From NCBI GenBank assembly GCA_900542985.1, contig UQPQ01000001.1, forward strand, positions 50,640-114,639: 64,000 nucleotides of DNA, read 5' to 3'. This document shows, piece after piece, positions 42,144 through 51,660 of the stretch. The DNA comes from an uncultured Bacteroides sp. (GTDB taxonomy: Bacteria; Bacteroidota; Bacteroidia; Bacteroidales; Bacteroidaceae). Within the stretch, counting starts at the first letter, position 1. Each line of letters opens with the position of its first letter. Both the position numbers and the translations under genes were made by a program. The notes beneath the pieces are model-generated. The model worked only from the letters and a program-made list of their open reading frames with translations, was not told where the DNA came from and made no database searches.

Positions 42144-43412
42144 TTATCTTATTTTTAAAGTAATAATCGTGATAGCTGCCAGTACGATGGTTACAATCCA
42201 AAAACGTACGGTTATTTTTGATTCATGAAAAACATTAGCCGGTCGTGTAATTAAATAGGTACAGTTCGGGTCGAGCTGTGCCATTGTTGTACGGAAATGG
42301 TCATGAATCGGAGTCCGTTTGAAAATACGTTGACGTATTCCTTTCTTTTTTCCTTTCTGAAAATATTTCACCTGTAAGATAACAGATAAATTCTCTACCA
42401 AGAACACGCCACACAAAATAGGAATCAATAATTCCTTATGTATGATGATGGCAAATACAGCAATGATTCCCCCAATGGTAAGACTTCCGGTATCTCCCAT
42501 AAACACTTGTGCCGGGAAGGCATTATACCAGAGAAAACCAATCAATGCACCGATAAAGGCACAGATAAAGATAACCAACTCTTCACTTCCCGGTATATAC
42601 ATAATGTTCAAGTAGCTGGCATATTCTATATGACTGGATACATAAGCCAGTATCCCAAGTGTTACTCCTATAATCGCGGAGTTTCCCGCAGCCATGCCAT
42701 CCATACCGTCGTTCAGATTAGCTCCGTTTGATACGGCTGTTACCACAAAGATTGTAATCAGCACGAATACGATCCATCCGATACTTTGTGCCTTGTCTCC
42801 CAGAAAACCTACAAAGTCGGCATAATCCAAATTGTTGTTTTTGAAGAATGGAATGGTCGTCTTAGTAGACTTCTCATCCTGACTTTTATGTATAACCTCT
42901 ATAATCTGTCCGTTTTTCTGGATTTCCACATTCTCTCGAATGACCACACTCGGACTCAGATACAAGGTTAATCCTACAATCAGCCCAAGACCTACCTGGC
43001 CGATAATCTTGAATTTTCCGTGCAATCCTTCCTTGTCTTTTCGGAATACTTTAATATAATCGTCCAAAAAGCCCAGTGTACCAAGCCAAATGGTAGTAAT
43101 CAGCATCAGTATCATGTATACATTGTGCAGCTTTCCTAATAGCAAACAGGGTATCAGTATAGCTACAATAATGATAATTCCTCCCATCGTCGGTACACCT
43201 ACCTTATTGACATTGAAAGGATCAATAGATGCATCTCTTTGCGTCTCGGTGATTTGTTTTCGTTTGAGTAAATTGATGAAATATTCTCCAAAGATAGCCG
43301 AAATCAGCAAAGCCAATATGATTGCCATCAATGACCGGAACGATACATATCCAAACATGCGTGCTCCGGGGAAGTTCAATTGCTCAAGATAATCAAATAA
43401 ATAATATAACAT
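42144..43412 (-). CDS. mraY: Phospho-MurNAc-pentapeptide translocase MraY
   Basis: A 422-residue integral membrane enzyme that makes lipid I from UDP-MurNAc-pentapeptide and undecaprenyl phosphate. The motifs are GGIIIIVAILIPCLL, the catalytic LDDYIKVFRKDKEGL, NLNDGMDGMAAG, and the His-rich loop RTPIHDHFR. An insert of about 45 residues between TM segments (VVIRENVEIQKNGQIIEVIHKSQDEKS) makes it longer than the E. coli enzyme, as usual for Bacteroidetes. It follows murE by 8 bp. Confidence 0.97.
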   Translation of the reverse strand: MLYYLFDYLEQLNFPGARMFGYVSFRSLMAIILALLISAIFGEYFINLLKRKQITETQRDASIDPFNVNKVGVPTMGGIIIIVAILIPCLLLGKLHNVYMILMLITTIWLGTLGFLDDYIKVFRKDKEGLHGKFKIIGQVGLGLIVGLTLYLSPSVVIRENVEIQKNGQIIEVIHKSQDEKSTKTTIPFFKNNNLDYADFVGFLGDKAQSIGWIVFVLITIFVVTAVSNGANLNDGMDGMAAGNSAIIGVTLGILAYVSSHIEYASYLNIMYIPGSEELVIFICAFIGALIGFLWYNAFPAQVFMGDTGSLTIGGIIAVFAIIIHKELLIPILCGVFLVENLSVILQVKYFQKGKKKGIRQRIFKRTPIHDHFRTTMAQLDPNCTYLITRPANVFHESKITVRFWIVTIVLAAITIITLKIR

Positions 43413-43420
43413 GTGATGTT

Positions 43421-44878
43421 TTAGTTTTCTGATTCAAAAATATCTTTCAATACCTCTTTGTCATCGAAATGATGTTTTACTCCTTTTATTTCCTGGTAAT
43501 TTTCGTGTCCTTTACCTGCCACCAAAATTACATCGCCATTTTGTGCCAGCATGCAAGCTGTACGAATTGCCTCTTTGCGGTCTACAATCGATACAACTTT
43601 TCTCATATCTTCTTTGGAAAGACCAGCCAGCATATCGTTAATGATATCCTGTGGCTCTTCAAAGCGCGGATTATCCGAAGTAATTACTACCTTGTCGCTT
43701 TGTTTTACAGCTTCCTGTGCCATGATAGGACGTTTCCCTTTATCACGGTTTCCACCGGCTCCTACCACAGTAATCACCTGACCTCTTCCGTTCAATACTT
43801 CATGAATGGCATTCAGCACATTGGTCAGCGCATCAGGAGTATGTGCATAGTCTACGATGGCAGTGTATCCTTTCGGCGAACGCAATGCATCAAATCGTCC
43901 AGATACTGGGCGCAGTGTGCTTAAAGCAATCAGAACTTCTTCCGGCTGTTTACCCAACAGGCAAGCTGCTCCATATACAGCCAGCAGGTTAAGTGCATTA
44001 AAGCGTCCGATGAACTGAACATTTACTTCCCGGTTATTGATATCCATCAGCATACCTTCAAATCCATCTTCCAGCACCTTTCCCTTGAAGTCGCATAAAG
44101 TCCGAAGTGAGTATGTCGATACTTTTGCTTTTGTGTTCTGTACCATTACCAACCCATTCTTGTCATCTGCATTGGTTAAAGCAAAAGCATTTTTCGGCAA
44201 ATTGTCGAAGAATGTTTTTTTAGCCTTCAGATAATTCTCGAAAGTCTTGTGATAATCCAAATGGTCACGGGTCAGATTAGTAAAGATACCACCTGCAAAT
44301 GTCAGTCCTCCGATACGTTTTTGAGCCACAGAGTGGGAGCTGACCTCCATGAATACATACTTGCATCCTTCATCAGCCATACGTCCCAACAGACTATTCA
44401 GTGTAATCGGGTCGGGAGTAGTATGTTCAGTTGGAATTGCTTCTCCATCGATATAATTGCAGACAGTAGAAATCAGTCCGGCTTTGTATCCGAAACTTCT
44501 GAACATATTATATAATAAGGTAGCAATTGTTGTTTTGCCGTTAGTTCCGGTTACTCCGATAAGGTCCAGTTTTGACGTAGGATTTCCATAAAAGGCTGTA
44601 GCCAATTTGCCCACACTGTCTTCTGTACTATTTACTTTGATATAAGTCACTTCCGGTACTATATTAGTTGGGAAAACTTCACATACCACAGCGGTAGCAC
44701 CTTTTTCTATTGCCTTGTCTATATAGTCATGTCCGTCCGTCTGTGTTCCTTTTACAGCGACGAATAAAAAGTCTTTTTCAATGCATCGGGAGTCCATATG
44801 GATTCCGGTAATTTCTTTCTCTATTGAGCCTGTTTTCTCACAGATTGCAACAGCTTGTATAATGTCTTTTAGTTTCAT
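43421..44878 (-). CDS. murE: UDP-MurNAc-tripeptide synthetase MurE (meso-DAP type)
   Basis: A 485-residue Mur ligase adding the third amino acid. The P-loop is GTNGKTT at 111-117, followed by [23 protein letters not shown] and [12 protein letters not shown]. The specificity motif [13 protein letters not shown] contains DNPR, the mark of meso-diaminopimelate rather than lysine enzymes. It lies 4 bp after ftsI and 8 bp before mraY, with no murF or ddl in the cluster. Confidence 0.97.
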   Translation of the reverse strand: MKLKDIIQAVAICEKTGSIEKEITGIHMDSRCIEKDFLFVAVKGTQTDGHDYIDKAIEKGATAVVCEVFPTNIVPEVTYIKVNSTEDSVGKLATAFYGNPTSKLDLIGVTGTNGKTTIATLLYNMFRSFGYKAGLISTVCNYIDGEAIPTEHTTPDPITLNSLLGRMADEGCKYVFMEVSSHSVAQKRIGGLTFAGGIFTNLTRDHLDYHKTFENYLKAKKTFFDNLPKNAFALTNADDKNGLVMVQNTKAKVSTYSLRTLCDFKGKVLEDGFEGMLMDINNREVNVQFIGRFNALNLLAVYGAACLLGKQPEEVLIALSTLRPVSGRFDALRSPKGYTAIVDYAHTPDALTNVLNAIHEVLNGRGQVITVVGAGGNRDKGKRPIMAQEAVKQSDKVVITSDNPRFEEPQDIINDMLAGLSKEDMRKVVSIVDRKEAIRTACMLAQNGDVILVAGKGHENYQEIKGVKHHFDDKEVLKDIFESEN

Positions 44879-44882
44879 ATGC

Positions 44883-47009
44883 TTAATTTTTGAGTGTCAA
44901 TGTAATATATTCTCCTTTTCGGACCATGCTACCCGAAGGAATACTTTGGGTGTGTACCTTACCGACTCCAGAAAGGTGTACCTTCATGCCGTAGCTTTCC
45001 AATAAATATACAGCATCTTTTGCTCCCATACCGACAACATTGGGTACTCTTTTCTTGTCAGGTTGAGCCGTACTTAATTCTACATAGCTGTCTGTGGTTT
45101 TTGCTTTACCCCAGACTGGATTAAACGAATAAGGAATAGATGCACTATTGCTTTTTACGTTCAGTTGTTTCAGTACATATGCTGTTTCTGTAATATCTCC
45201 CTGTGCAACATCCGGAATTAGTACAGCGGTAGAGTCCTTAGCTTGCGCAATGTTCTTTACCAGATGTTTGGCATAGATACGTTCTGCAATTCGGCTGAAA
45301 ACACTACCTGCTTGCAAACCTCCCGAAGCCGGTCCGTGTGGAATCTGTATAGAGACAATGCAACTGTATTTAGGTGCTTCCGATGGGAAATACCCGCAGA
45401 AGCTAACCAGATAACTGACTCCATTGGCTTTATATCCGGCTTTACCCTGTGAGATTTGTGCCGTACCTGTTTTACCGGAAACGCTGAACTGTTTACTGCC
45501 GGCCGGTTTTGCCAATCCTTCCGATACTACCTTGCGTAAAATCGTCTGTATTTGCTGTAAGGTTTCATCCGAGCAAATTTTAGGATTGACTATTTCCGTA
45601 GGATATTCTTCAACTATTTCTCCGTTACGTGCGATTGCTTTGACAAATTTCGGCTTCACCATCACTCCATTATTGGCAATGGCATTATAGAAATTTAGCA
45701 TATAGATAGGAGGAATCATTGTTTCGTATCCTATACTCATCCATGGTAATGTAGTCTTGGCAAAATATCGTTCCTTAGGCCCTTTTATGCGAGGAGAAGC
45801 CTCTCCTACGAATCCCAGATTCAAAGGCTTGTCTATGCTCATCCGCCTTAATCCATCTATGAATTTTTGTGGGTCTTTCCCATAAAATTTGTCGATGATG
45901 CTTGATACTCCCACATTGGATGATACTTCCAAAATACGGGTTACATCAATTTCTCCATATCCTCCCTTATACCAGTTCCAGTCTTTCATCCAGCTGCCAT
46001 ACATGTTGACCATACCGTTTTTGGTATCTACTTTATAGTCGGGAGTAATATATTTATCTTCCAAAGCTACCATGATAGAAGCCGTTTTAAAGGTAGAACC
46101 CGGTTCCATCAGATTGCTGACTGCAAGATTTCTCATTTCGTAGTATTTACCGTCCCCGGCTTTAGTCATGTTGACATTGGCTTTTACTTCTCCCGTTGCC
46201 ACATCCATTACGACGGCCACTCCAAATACGGCATCCAGGTTTTTCAGTTGGTCAACCAATGCTTTTTCTGCAATATCTTGCATATCCACGTCAATCGTTG
46301 TGATGACATCATATCCGTCTATTGCAGGTTTGTCTACAATATTCAGATATTTGTTCATAACCTTCTGACGGTGTGTGATACCATTTTTTCCTTTCAGAAG
46401 AGAATCGTAGGTTAATTCCAAACCATTCTTGGCTCCTTGTGCCATGTCGGGGAACATATCTCCCAAAGTACGCATTGCAAGTGAACCGAATGGTTTTTTA
46501 CGCTGGTTGAACACCTCTTCATGCAAGCCGCTTATGTTTTTGCTCTGATTGAACAAAGGTAACTTCTTTACTTCCTTGTACTGGATATAAGAAATCCGTT
46601 TGGGGTAGAGCAGAAAATGCCGGCTTTTGGCTCTTCTTCCTTTCAAAATATGTTTGCGGAAATCCTGTGCGCTCCGGTCGGGGAAAATTTCATGCAGACC
46701 GTTGCAGATTTCCTGCAAATGATTCATTAGCATGGTGTCTTGCTTGCTACTCTGTACTCGGAAGTCCATGTAAATTTTATACTCCGGCAGACTACTTGCC
46801 ATAAGCTTCCCGTCAGCCGAAATGATATTGCCTCGTGTCGGACGAATTACTACATTCTCTTTCACAAAGCGGTCGGCTACATCCTTCCAGTATTGGCGTT
46901 CGGCAAACATAATGATTCCAGCTTTGACAATAATCAATATTGCCAAAACAGCCATAATCACCACGATGAAAGTATAGCGAAATGTAATATTTTTCAATCC
47001 GGATATCAT
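44883..47009 (-). CDS. ftsI: Septal penicillin-binding protein (FtsI/PBP3 type) with PASTA domain
   Basis: A 708-residue class B PBP. It has an N-terminal membrane anchor ([23 protein letters not shown]), a dimerisation domain and a transpeptidase domain. The active-site motifs are EPGSTFK (SxxK serine), SSNVG (SxN) and SGKTGTAQ (KTG). A C-terminal PASTA-like domain begins near 640 ([25 protein letters not shown]), as in SpoVD-like PBPs. It crosslinks septal peptidoglycan together with FtsW. It is flanked by the FtsL-like gene and murE. Confidence 0.95.
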   Translation of the reverse strand: MISGLKNITFRYTFIVVIMAVLAILIIVKAGIIMFAERQYWKDVADRFVKENVVIRPTRGNIISADGKLMASSLPEYKIYMDFRVQSSKQDTMLMNHLQEICNGLHEIFPDRSAQDFRKHILKGRRAKSRHFLLYPKRISYIQYKEVKKLPLFNQSKNISGLHEEVFNQRKKPFGSLAMRTLGDMFPDMAQGAKNGLELTYDSLLKGKNGITHRQKVMNKYLNIVDKPAIDGYDVITTIDVDMQDIAEKALVDQLKNLDAVFGVAVVMDVATGEVKANVNMTKAGDGKYYEMRNLAVSNLMEPGSTFKTASIMVALEDKYITPDYKVDTKNGMVNMYGSWMKDWNWYKGGYGEIDVTRILEVSSNVGVSSIIDKFYGKDPQKFIDGLRRMSIDKPLNLGFVGEASPRIKGPKERYFAKTTLPWMSIGYETMIPPIYMLNFYNAIANNGVMVKPKFVKAIARNGEIVEEYPTEIVNPKICSDETLQQIQTILRKVVSEGLAKPAGSKQFSVSGKTGTAQISQGKAGYKANGVSYLVSFCGYFPSEAPKYSCIVSIQIPHGPASGGLQAGSVFSRIAERIYAKHLVKNIAQAKDSTAVLIPDVAQGDITETAYVLKQLNVKSNSASIPYSFNPVWGKAKTTDSYVELSTAQPDKKRVPNVVGMGAKDAVYLLESYGMKVHLSGVGKVHTQSIPSGSMVRKGEYITLTLKN

Positions 47010-47015
47010 ACCTTT

Positions 47016-47390
47016 TTATTTCTTTCTGATTAAGTACGGAGGAGTTGTTGCTGTTTCCAGAGTATTCCCCTCTGCCGAAATATATTCTTCGATACGTGAC
47101 TGTCGGCTTTTCTCCGTGAGCTCCGAAGAAATGGTCAATGCATCGTATTTAATATCAATCAGCTCTTTTTTTAACTGGTCGATTTCTATCAGCTCTTGTT
47201 GGCTGCTATACCGGTTATCGATATATAGAATCGTTAAGATCACAATCAGAATAAGCAGATTGGCCTGCCTCTTTAGAAAATCGTGAGCCAAGATGTCCCC
47301 ACCCAAAATGCTCTTTAGTGTAATGTGCGGTGCGGTTGCCTGTGTATCTTGTTCTTTCTGTTCCATTGTCTTCTTATTTCTTTTCTGCAA
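47016..47390 (-). CDS. ftsL: FtsL-like small bitopic division protein
   Basis: A 124-residue protein with a cytoplasmic N-terminus, one transmembrane helix (ANLLILIVILTILYIDNRY) and a periplasmic coiled-coil segment (QQELIEIDQLKKELIDIKYDALTISSELTEKSRQSRIEEYI). This is the FtsL architecture, and the position between rsmH and ftsI is the conserved ftsL slot. It overlaps rsmH by 17 bp. Primary sequence is poorly conserved in this family, so the name rests on architecture and synteny. Confidence 0.85.
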   Translation of the reverse strand: MQKRNKKTMEQKEQDTQATAPHITLKSILGGDILAHDFLKRQANLLILIVILTILYIDNRYSSQQELIEIDQLKKELIDIKYDALTISSELTEKSRQSRIEEYISAEGNTLETATTPPYLIRKK

Positions 47391-48288
47391 TTCTCAGTTT
47401 GGCGCTTCTTGAACGCGGATTCCTTGTCTGTTCTTCGTCGGTAGGTACAATTACCTTGTTGTTGACCAGCTTGAATGGAGTCTGTACATTTCCGAAGAAA
47501 TCCTGCTCTGCTTTTCCTTCAATGTTTCCGGTTTTCATCAGGTTTTTTACAATGCGGTCTTCCAGCGAGTGATACGTAATCACTACCAGTCGTCCTCCTG
47601 GATTCAATGCCTCAGTAGCCGCATAAAGCATTTCCTTCAGAGCTTCCATTTCCTGATTTACTTCAATGCGGAGTGCCTGAAAGACTTTGGCCAGTTCTTT
47701 CTTTTCCCGTTCCCGTCCGAAAAGCGGTTTCACAATTTCCAGAAACTCTCCAATGGTTTGAATCGGATTTTGCATGCGTGCTTTTACCAGAACCGAAGCC
47801 AGTTTCCTGCTGTTTTTCAGCTCTCCGTACAGGTAAAACAGATTGGCGAGCTGTTCTTCATCGTATGTGTTGACGATGTCTGCTGCCGTTTTTCCGGCCC
47901 GTTTATTCATTCTCATATCCAGGCTTCCTTCAAAGCGGAAAGAAAAACCACGTTCCGAGTCGTCGAAATGATGAGAGGATACGCCCAAATCAGCCAGAAT
48001 TGCATCTACTCCTTCTACATCGTAGTAACGCAGGAAATTGTGCAAGTAACGGAAGTTGCTGCGTACAAACGTAAAACGACTGTCGTTTACGATGTTCCGT
48101 TCAGCATCCTCGTCCTGGTCGAAACTGAACAGACGACTGTCTTTATCCATGCGGCGCAAGATTTCTTTCGAGTGTCCACCTCCTCCGAAAGTAACGTCTA
48201 CGTATGTTCCTCCGGGTTTCAGGTTCATGCCGTTGATGCTTTCGTCGAGCAATACAGGTATGTGATAAATCTGTTCTGTTTCGTTCAT
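47374..48288 (-). CDS. rsmH: 16S rRNA (cytosine1402-N4)-methyltransferase RsmH
   Basis: With the start at 48288 (MNETEQIYHIPVLLDESI) this is a 304-residue enzyme of normal length. An upstream in-frame start at 48330 adds 14 atypical residues. SAM-binding motifs are GGTYVDVTFGGGGHSKEIL and DAILADLGVSSHHFD, followed by RGFSFRFEGSLDMRMN, FQALRIEVNQEME and VVITYHSLEDRIVKN, which are RsmH signatures. It is the first gene of the dcw cluster in this strain; no mraZ lies upstream. Confidence 0.95.
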   Translation of the reverse strand: MNETEQIYHIPVLLDESINGMNLKPGGTYVDVTFGGGGHSKEILRRMDKDSRLFSFDQDEDAERNIVNDSRFTFVRSNFRYLHNFLRYYDVEGVDAILADLGVSSHHFDDSERGFSFRFEGSLDMRMNKRAGKTAADIVNTYDEEQLANLFYLYGELKNSRKLASVLVKARMQNPIQTIGEFLEIVKPLFGREREKKELAKVFQALRIEVNQEMEALKEMLYAATEALNPGGRLVVITYHSLEDRIVKNLMKTGNIEGKAEQDFFGNVQTPFKLVNNKVIVPTDEEQTRNPRSRSAKLRIAEKK

Positions 48289-48558
48289 TCTTTTCTTCGA
48301 ATTAGTAATAATACACCTTATAATATACAATTGAGCTGTAAAATTACAACTTTCCTCACAAACGGGGGTATGATTGAATAAAAATGTTTGAAGAAGTTAT
48401 CAACAGCTTTAGCGAAAACTGTGCGTATGGATTGAAGCCTCTGCACACAGTATTACATCTTGTGCAATATTTCTTTTTCATTTGTGTTACTTCTATCTTT
48501 TTGAGTAGAAAACGGCCATTTTTTTCGGTATTAGTAAGCAATATTTCAAAAGATACGT

Positions 48559-48566
48559 TACATTTG
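48559..48566 (+). promoter_or_regulatory. Candidate -7 element for glsA
   Basis: TACATTTG matches TAnnTTTG, 23 bp before the glsA ATG. No well-spaced -33 box is seen. The rest of the 300-bp gap between rsmH and glsA holds no supported gene. Confidence 0.5.
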
Positions 48567-48588
48567 CAGGCAAAACATAAAGTGAAGA

Positions 48589-49407
48589 ATGGCCGCCGAT
48601 TCTATATTTTTGATTGACATAGATAAAATTCTACGGGAGAAAGCCGGAAAGAAGGCTGCGCGTATTCCCCGTTTCTTTGTGTCTTATTTGAAACACATTG
48701 TGCATCAGGAGGAAATCAATGCCTTTCTGAAAAGCGTAAACGATAAGACCGGTGTCGACTTTCTGGAAGCTTGTGTAGAATTTTTGGATATGAAGCTGGA
48801 AGTGGAGGGGATGGAAAATCTTCCGGCCGATGGCTTGTGTACGTTTGTGTCCAATCATCCGTTGGGCGGACAAGATGGAGTTGCTTTAGGTTATTTGCTT
48901 GGAAAACACTATGACGGACGTATCAAGTATTTGGTCAATGATTTGCTGATGAATCTGCATGGTTTGGCTCCTTTGTGTATTCCAATCAATAAAACTGGTT
49001 CGCAGTCCAGAGATTTTCCCCGTATGGTAGAAGCCGGTTTCTGTTCGGACAGTCACATTATTATGTTTCCTGCCGGTTTGTGTTCCCGTCGTCGGAATGG
49101 CGTTATTAAAGACTTGGCATGGAAGAAAACCTTCGTGACAAAGAGTGTGGAAACTCATCGCTATGTGGTTCCTATTCATTTCGAGGGAAGAAATTCAGAC
49201 TTTTTCTACAGATTGGCCAATGTTTGCAAGTTCTTGGGTATCAAGTTCAACATAGCCATGTTGTATCTGGCCGACGAGATGTTCAAAAACCGTCATAAAA
49301 CATTTAAGGTCACTATTGGCAAACCTATTCCGTGGCAAACCTTCGACAAGTCGAAGACTCCGGCAGAGTGGGCTGAGTATGTGAAAGAGTTGGTATATAA
49401 ACTTTGA
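48589..49407 (+). CDS. glsA: Glycine lipid O-acyltransferase GlsA-like
   Basis: A 272-residue PlsC-like acyltransferase with SNHPLGGQDG (H90, D96) as the catalytic His-Asp motif. IIMFPAGLCSRR is the downstream PAG/phosphate-binding block, and a C-terminal IGKPIPWQTFD is also seen. It is followed 22 bp later by a GNAT-like acyltransferase. This pair matches the glsA/glsB genes of B. thetaiotaomicron, where GlsB makes N-acyl-glycine and GlsA adds the second, ester-linked acyl chain. It works at the inner membrane. The assignment is from pattern and gene pairing. Confidence 0.83.
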   Translation: MAADSIFLIDIDKILREKAGKKAARIPRFFVSYLKHIVHQEEINAFLKSVNDKTGVDFLEACVEFLDMKLEVEGMENLPADGLCTFVSNHPLGGQDGVALGYLLGKHYDGRIKYLVNDLLMNLHGLAPLCIPINKTGSQSRDFPRMVEAGFCSDSHIIMFPAGLCSRRRNGVIKDLAWKKTFVTKSVETHRYVVPIHFEGRNSDFFYRLANVCKFLGIKFNIAMLYLADEMFKNRHKTFKVTIGKPIPWQTFDKSKTPAEWAEYVKELVYKL

Positions 49408-49429
49408 GTAGAAGATTGAATTTAGATAT

Positions 49430-50413
49430 ATGGAAGATGTTATTGCACCGATTGATAGGGAGGTCTTGAAAGCCGAACTCACTGAGGATAAGCGTTTACG
49501 GTTCACCAACAGAAGTAATAATGAAATCTATGTGGTTACCTGGAAAAATGCCCCTAATGTATTGAAGGAGATAGGTCGCTTACGTGAAATTGCATTCCGT
49601 GCGGCAGGAGGAGGTACCGGAAAATCACTCGATTTGGATGAATACGATTTGATGGAGAATCCCTACAAGCAGCTGGTAGTATGGAATCCCGATGCTGAAG
49701 AAATTTTGGGTGGCTACCGTTATCTGTTGGGAAATGAAGTGGAGTTCGACGAGCATGGAAAGCCGGTATTGGCAACAGCTCATATGTTCAATTTCTCTGA
49801 GAAGTTCCTGAAAGAATATCTGCCTACAACCATAGAATTGGGACGTTCGTTTGTGACACTGGAGTATCAGTCTACCCGTGCCGGTTCGAAAGGACTGTTT
49901 GCACTCGATAATCTGTGGGATGGTTTGGGAGCACTGACGGTGATTAAGCCCAATGTGAAGTATTTCTTCGGAAAAATGACCATGTATCCCAGTTATAGCC
50001 GTCAGGGCCGTGATATGATTCTGTATTTCCTCAAGAAGCATTTTTCCGACAAGGATAATCTGATTACTCCGATGGTCCCCTTGCAGATAGAGACAGACCC
50101 TGCTGTGTTGGAGAAACTTTTCTGCAACGATACTTTCAAGGAAGACTACAAGGTACTGAATACAGAGGTACGCAAGTTGGGTTACAACATTCCTCCTCTG
50201 GTTAATGCCTATATGAGTCTGTCGCCTACGATGCGTATGTTTGGTACGGCCATCAACGATGGTTTTGGCGATGTAGAGGAAACCGGTATCTTGATTGCAG
50301 TAGATGAGATTCTGGAAGAAAAGCGGGTACGTCATATCGAGTCGTACATCAAGGAACACCCGGAAGCTTTGCAGCTTACTTCAGGTGCTCATCCGGTTGT
50401 TTCGAAAGATTGA
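49430..50413 (+). CDS. glsB: Glycine N-acyltransferase GlsB-like (OlsB/GNAT family)
   Basis: A 327-residue protein of the hemolysin/OlsB-like acyltransferase group: LKEIGRLREIAFRAAGGGTGKSLDLDEYD, YKQLVVWNPDAEEILGGYRYLLG and TIELGRSFVTLEYQSTRAGSKGLFALDNLWDGL. The last is the ELGRSFV motif typical of OlsB. It transfers an acyl chain to the amine of an amino acid, glycine in the B. thetaiotaomicron homologue. It pairs with the preceding O-acyltransferase and is closed by a terminator. Confidence 0.85.
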   Translation: MEDVIAPIDREVLKAELTEDKRLRFTNRSNNEIYVVTWKNAPNVLKEIGRLREIAFRAAGGGTGKSLDLDEYDLMENPYKQLVVWNPDAEEILGGYRYLLGNEVEFDEHGKPVLATAHMFNFSEKFLKEYLPTTIELGRSFVTLEYQSTRAGSKGLFALDNLWDGLGALTVIKPNVKYFFGKMTMYPSYSRQGRDMILYFLKKHFSDKDNLITPMVPLQIETDPAVLEKLFCNDTFKEDYKVLNTEVRKLGYNIPPLVNAYMSLSPTMRMFGTAINDGFGDVEETGILIAVDEILEEKRVRHIESYIKEHPEALQLTSGAHPVVSKD

Positions 50414-50537
50414 TCATGCTTCCCTAAAAAACGCTCTTTATACATCATTTGTCTGATGTTTAGTGGGCTATGTATAAAGAACAGAGTCTCTTGTTGACTT
50501 TTTTCTTCTCGGATAACTACAAAATGAAAATGAAATA

Positions 50538-50574
50538 AAAAGGCTTGCCGGCAGCGATGGGGCAAGCCTTTTTT
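50538..50574 (+). terminator. Intrinsic terminator after glsB
   Basis: AAAAGGCTTGCC (50538-50549) pairs perfectly with GGCAAGCCTTTT (50561-50572), followed by Ts. Confidence 0.9.
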
Positions 50575-50589
50575 ACATGAATATATACC

Positions 50590-50684
50590 TCAAAAAACGT
50601 GACTATTATCGTAAGCTTACGCTATTATTATCGTTGGCTATCGTGACTATTCACATGAGCTCACGTGAATAGTCGCGTTTTTGA
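50590..50684. repeat. Nested inverted repeats, possible small non-autonomous element
   Basis: The outer arms TCAAAAAACGTGACTATT (from 50590) and AATAGTCGCGTTTTTGA (ending near 50684) are nearly complementary. Inside, GACTATTCAC pairs with GTGAATAGTC, and GTAAGCTTAC is a perfect palindrome. GTGACTATT occurs twice forward and once inverted. No gene lies in the span. Confidence 0.6.
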
Positions 50685-50778
50685 AACTTACCGGATGGTT
50701 TCTGTATCCTTTTTACTGCTTTTATCTTTCTGATAAATTCGTTTATGGCTATCAGGTTTCCTCCGTTTTGCTTGTGTA

Positions 50779-51084
50779 CTATTTAGAGTTATTGATAGGG
50801 GTTATGGAAGATAAAATGTCATCATAAAATCTTTTCTTTTCCAATGGAACGTTGTCATAATAAGCTGTGAAATCATTTGTTTGGATTTCTTTCCAGCATT
50901 TATTCGATTTCTCTCCTTGGTAGATGACTATGTCTGAGAGAGAATCTGTTTTTGTAGGGATATATCCAGACGAGAAAGATATATGGGGCACAGAACGAAA
51001 CGTATATTGAGGATTGAGCGGAAAGAATATCAAACCTATTGATATACAAAATGTTATGCAAAATATGAGTGGATGGCTCTGCAA
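50779..51084 (-). CDS. Short hypothetical membrane-anchored protein, possibly truncated by prophage insertion
   Basis: About 101 codons from a TTG start. A hydrophobic N-terminal segment (LIFCITFCISIGLIFFPL) precedes a polar domain (YIPTKTDSLSDIVIYQGEKSNKCWKEIQTNDFTAYYDN). The frame stays open without ATG up to about 51132, inside the probable prophage left end. It may therefore be the C-terminal remainder of a host gene cut by insertion. I do not recognise a family, and it could also be non-coding. Confidence 0.35.
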   Translation of the reverse strand: MQSHPLIFCITFCISIGLIFFPLNPQYTFRSVPHISFSSGYIPTKTDSLSDIVIYQGEKSNKCWKEIQTNDFTAYYDNVPLEKKRFYDDILSSITPINNSK

Positions 51085-51099
51085 AACGAAACGTTTACG

Positions 51100-51180
51100 T
51101 GGGTTTAATTTGCAGCTACATTTAGGTGCTTTTTAGGCATACAGATTTGCAGATAGGTTTAATTGGGTTTACATAAGGCT
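51100..51180. other. Probable prophage left end with transposase-binding-like repeats
   Basis: Two direct 22-bp repeats starting ATTTGCAG at 51108 and 51145 share the pattern ATTTGCAGnTAnnTTTA. GGTTTAAT occurs at 51102 and 51156 and GGGTTTA at 51101 and 51165. Mu ends carry such imperfect 22-bp transposase sites. A terminal TG dinucleotide is available at 51100 (TGGGTTTAAT), but the exact end is not proven. Confidence 0.5.
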
Positions 51181-51211
51181 TACATGGTTGATTCTGGTGG
51201 GGGAGTGAGTG

Positions 51212-51232
51212 GCAGCTGCGGCTGCTTTTTTT
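51212..51232 (+). terminator. Small terminator hairpin near the prophage left end
   Basis: GCAGC-TGCG-GCTGC (51212-51225) is followed by seven Ts. It could block read-through from host into phage sequence. Confidence 0.65.
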
Positions 51233-51288
51233 GTGCCTGATTATTTGATATAATGCTGCTTAAATTATTCCATATAATAGTTATTTGG

Positions 51289-51296
51289 TATATTTG
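51289..51296 (+). promoter_or_regulatory. Candidate -7 element for the first prophage gene
   Basis: TATATTTG matches TAnnTTTG, 20 bp before the ATG at 51316. Confidence 0.5.
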
Positions 51297-51315
51297 CGAC
51301 AAAATATTATTAGTT

Positions 51316-51558
51316 ATGGCAAAGGTAATACATATACATTTGACACACGGAATAGAAGGAACAAAGCGGAAAGACTGGTATTTTAGTAGTATAACGGCCA
51401 TTTATACTGTTTTGACGGCAGAACAGGTGGGCGCAACGAAGAATTATCTGCTTCATGCAGGATTATCTGGTAACGGGACTGCATGCACCAAAAAGGCTAT
51501 AATAAAGCAATCTACGCTCATTTCTTGCGGGCGTAGTGGAAATGTATCAGACGAATAA
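51316..51558 (+). CDS. Small conserved-looking prophage protein of unknown function
   Basis: The ATG at 51316 follows a -7 element and gives 80 residues; the open frame extends back to 51253 but that part is intergenic in character. The sequence MAKVIHIHLTHGIEGTKRKDWYFSSI continues with TAEQVGATKNYLLHAGL and TKKAIIKQSTLIS. It has a mixed alpha/beta look, with positively charged patches and a polar C-terminus. I do not recognise a domain. It is bounded by its own promoter element and terminator, outside the repressor-controlled early operon, so it may be expressed in the lysogen. Confidence 0.6.
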   Translation: MAKVIHIHLTHGIEGTKRKDWYFSSITAIYTVLTAEQVGATKNYLLHAGLSGNGTACTKKAIIKQSTLISCGRSGNVSDE

Positions 51559-51605
51559 TAAGCGGCTAAAAAGGCAATAAAAACGGCTTTAGAATGATCC
51601 GGTGT

Positions 51606-51633
51606 GGGGAGGTGGTTATACCTCCCCTTTTTT
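51606..51633 (+). terminator. Intrinsic terminator after the small prophage gene
   Basis: GGGGAGGT (51606-51613) pairs with ACCTCCCC (51620-51627), followed by six Ts. Confidence 0.9.
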
Positions 51634-51660
51634 GTGCTTGAAATCGGTCTTTTTTGACGC

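Noticed and set aside
47569..48381. 270-codon frame antisense to rsmH
   Set aside because: RsmH motifs on the minus strand are unambiguous, and this frame has no recognisable features.
48384..48617. 77-codon plus-strand frame ahead of glsA
   Set aside because: It overlaps the glsA start and promoter element. The Phe-rich translation looks like AT-rich intergenic sequence.
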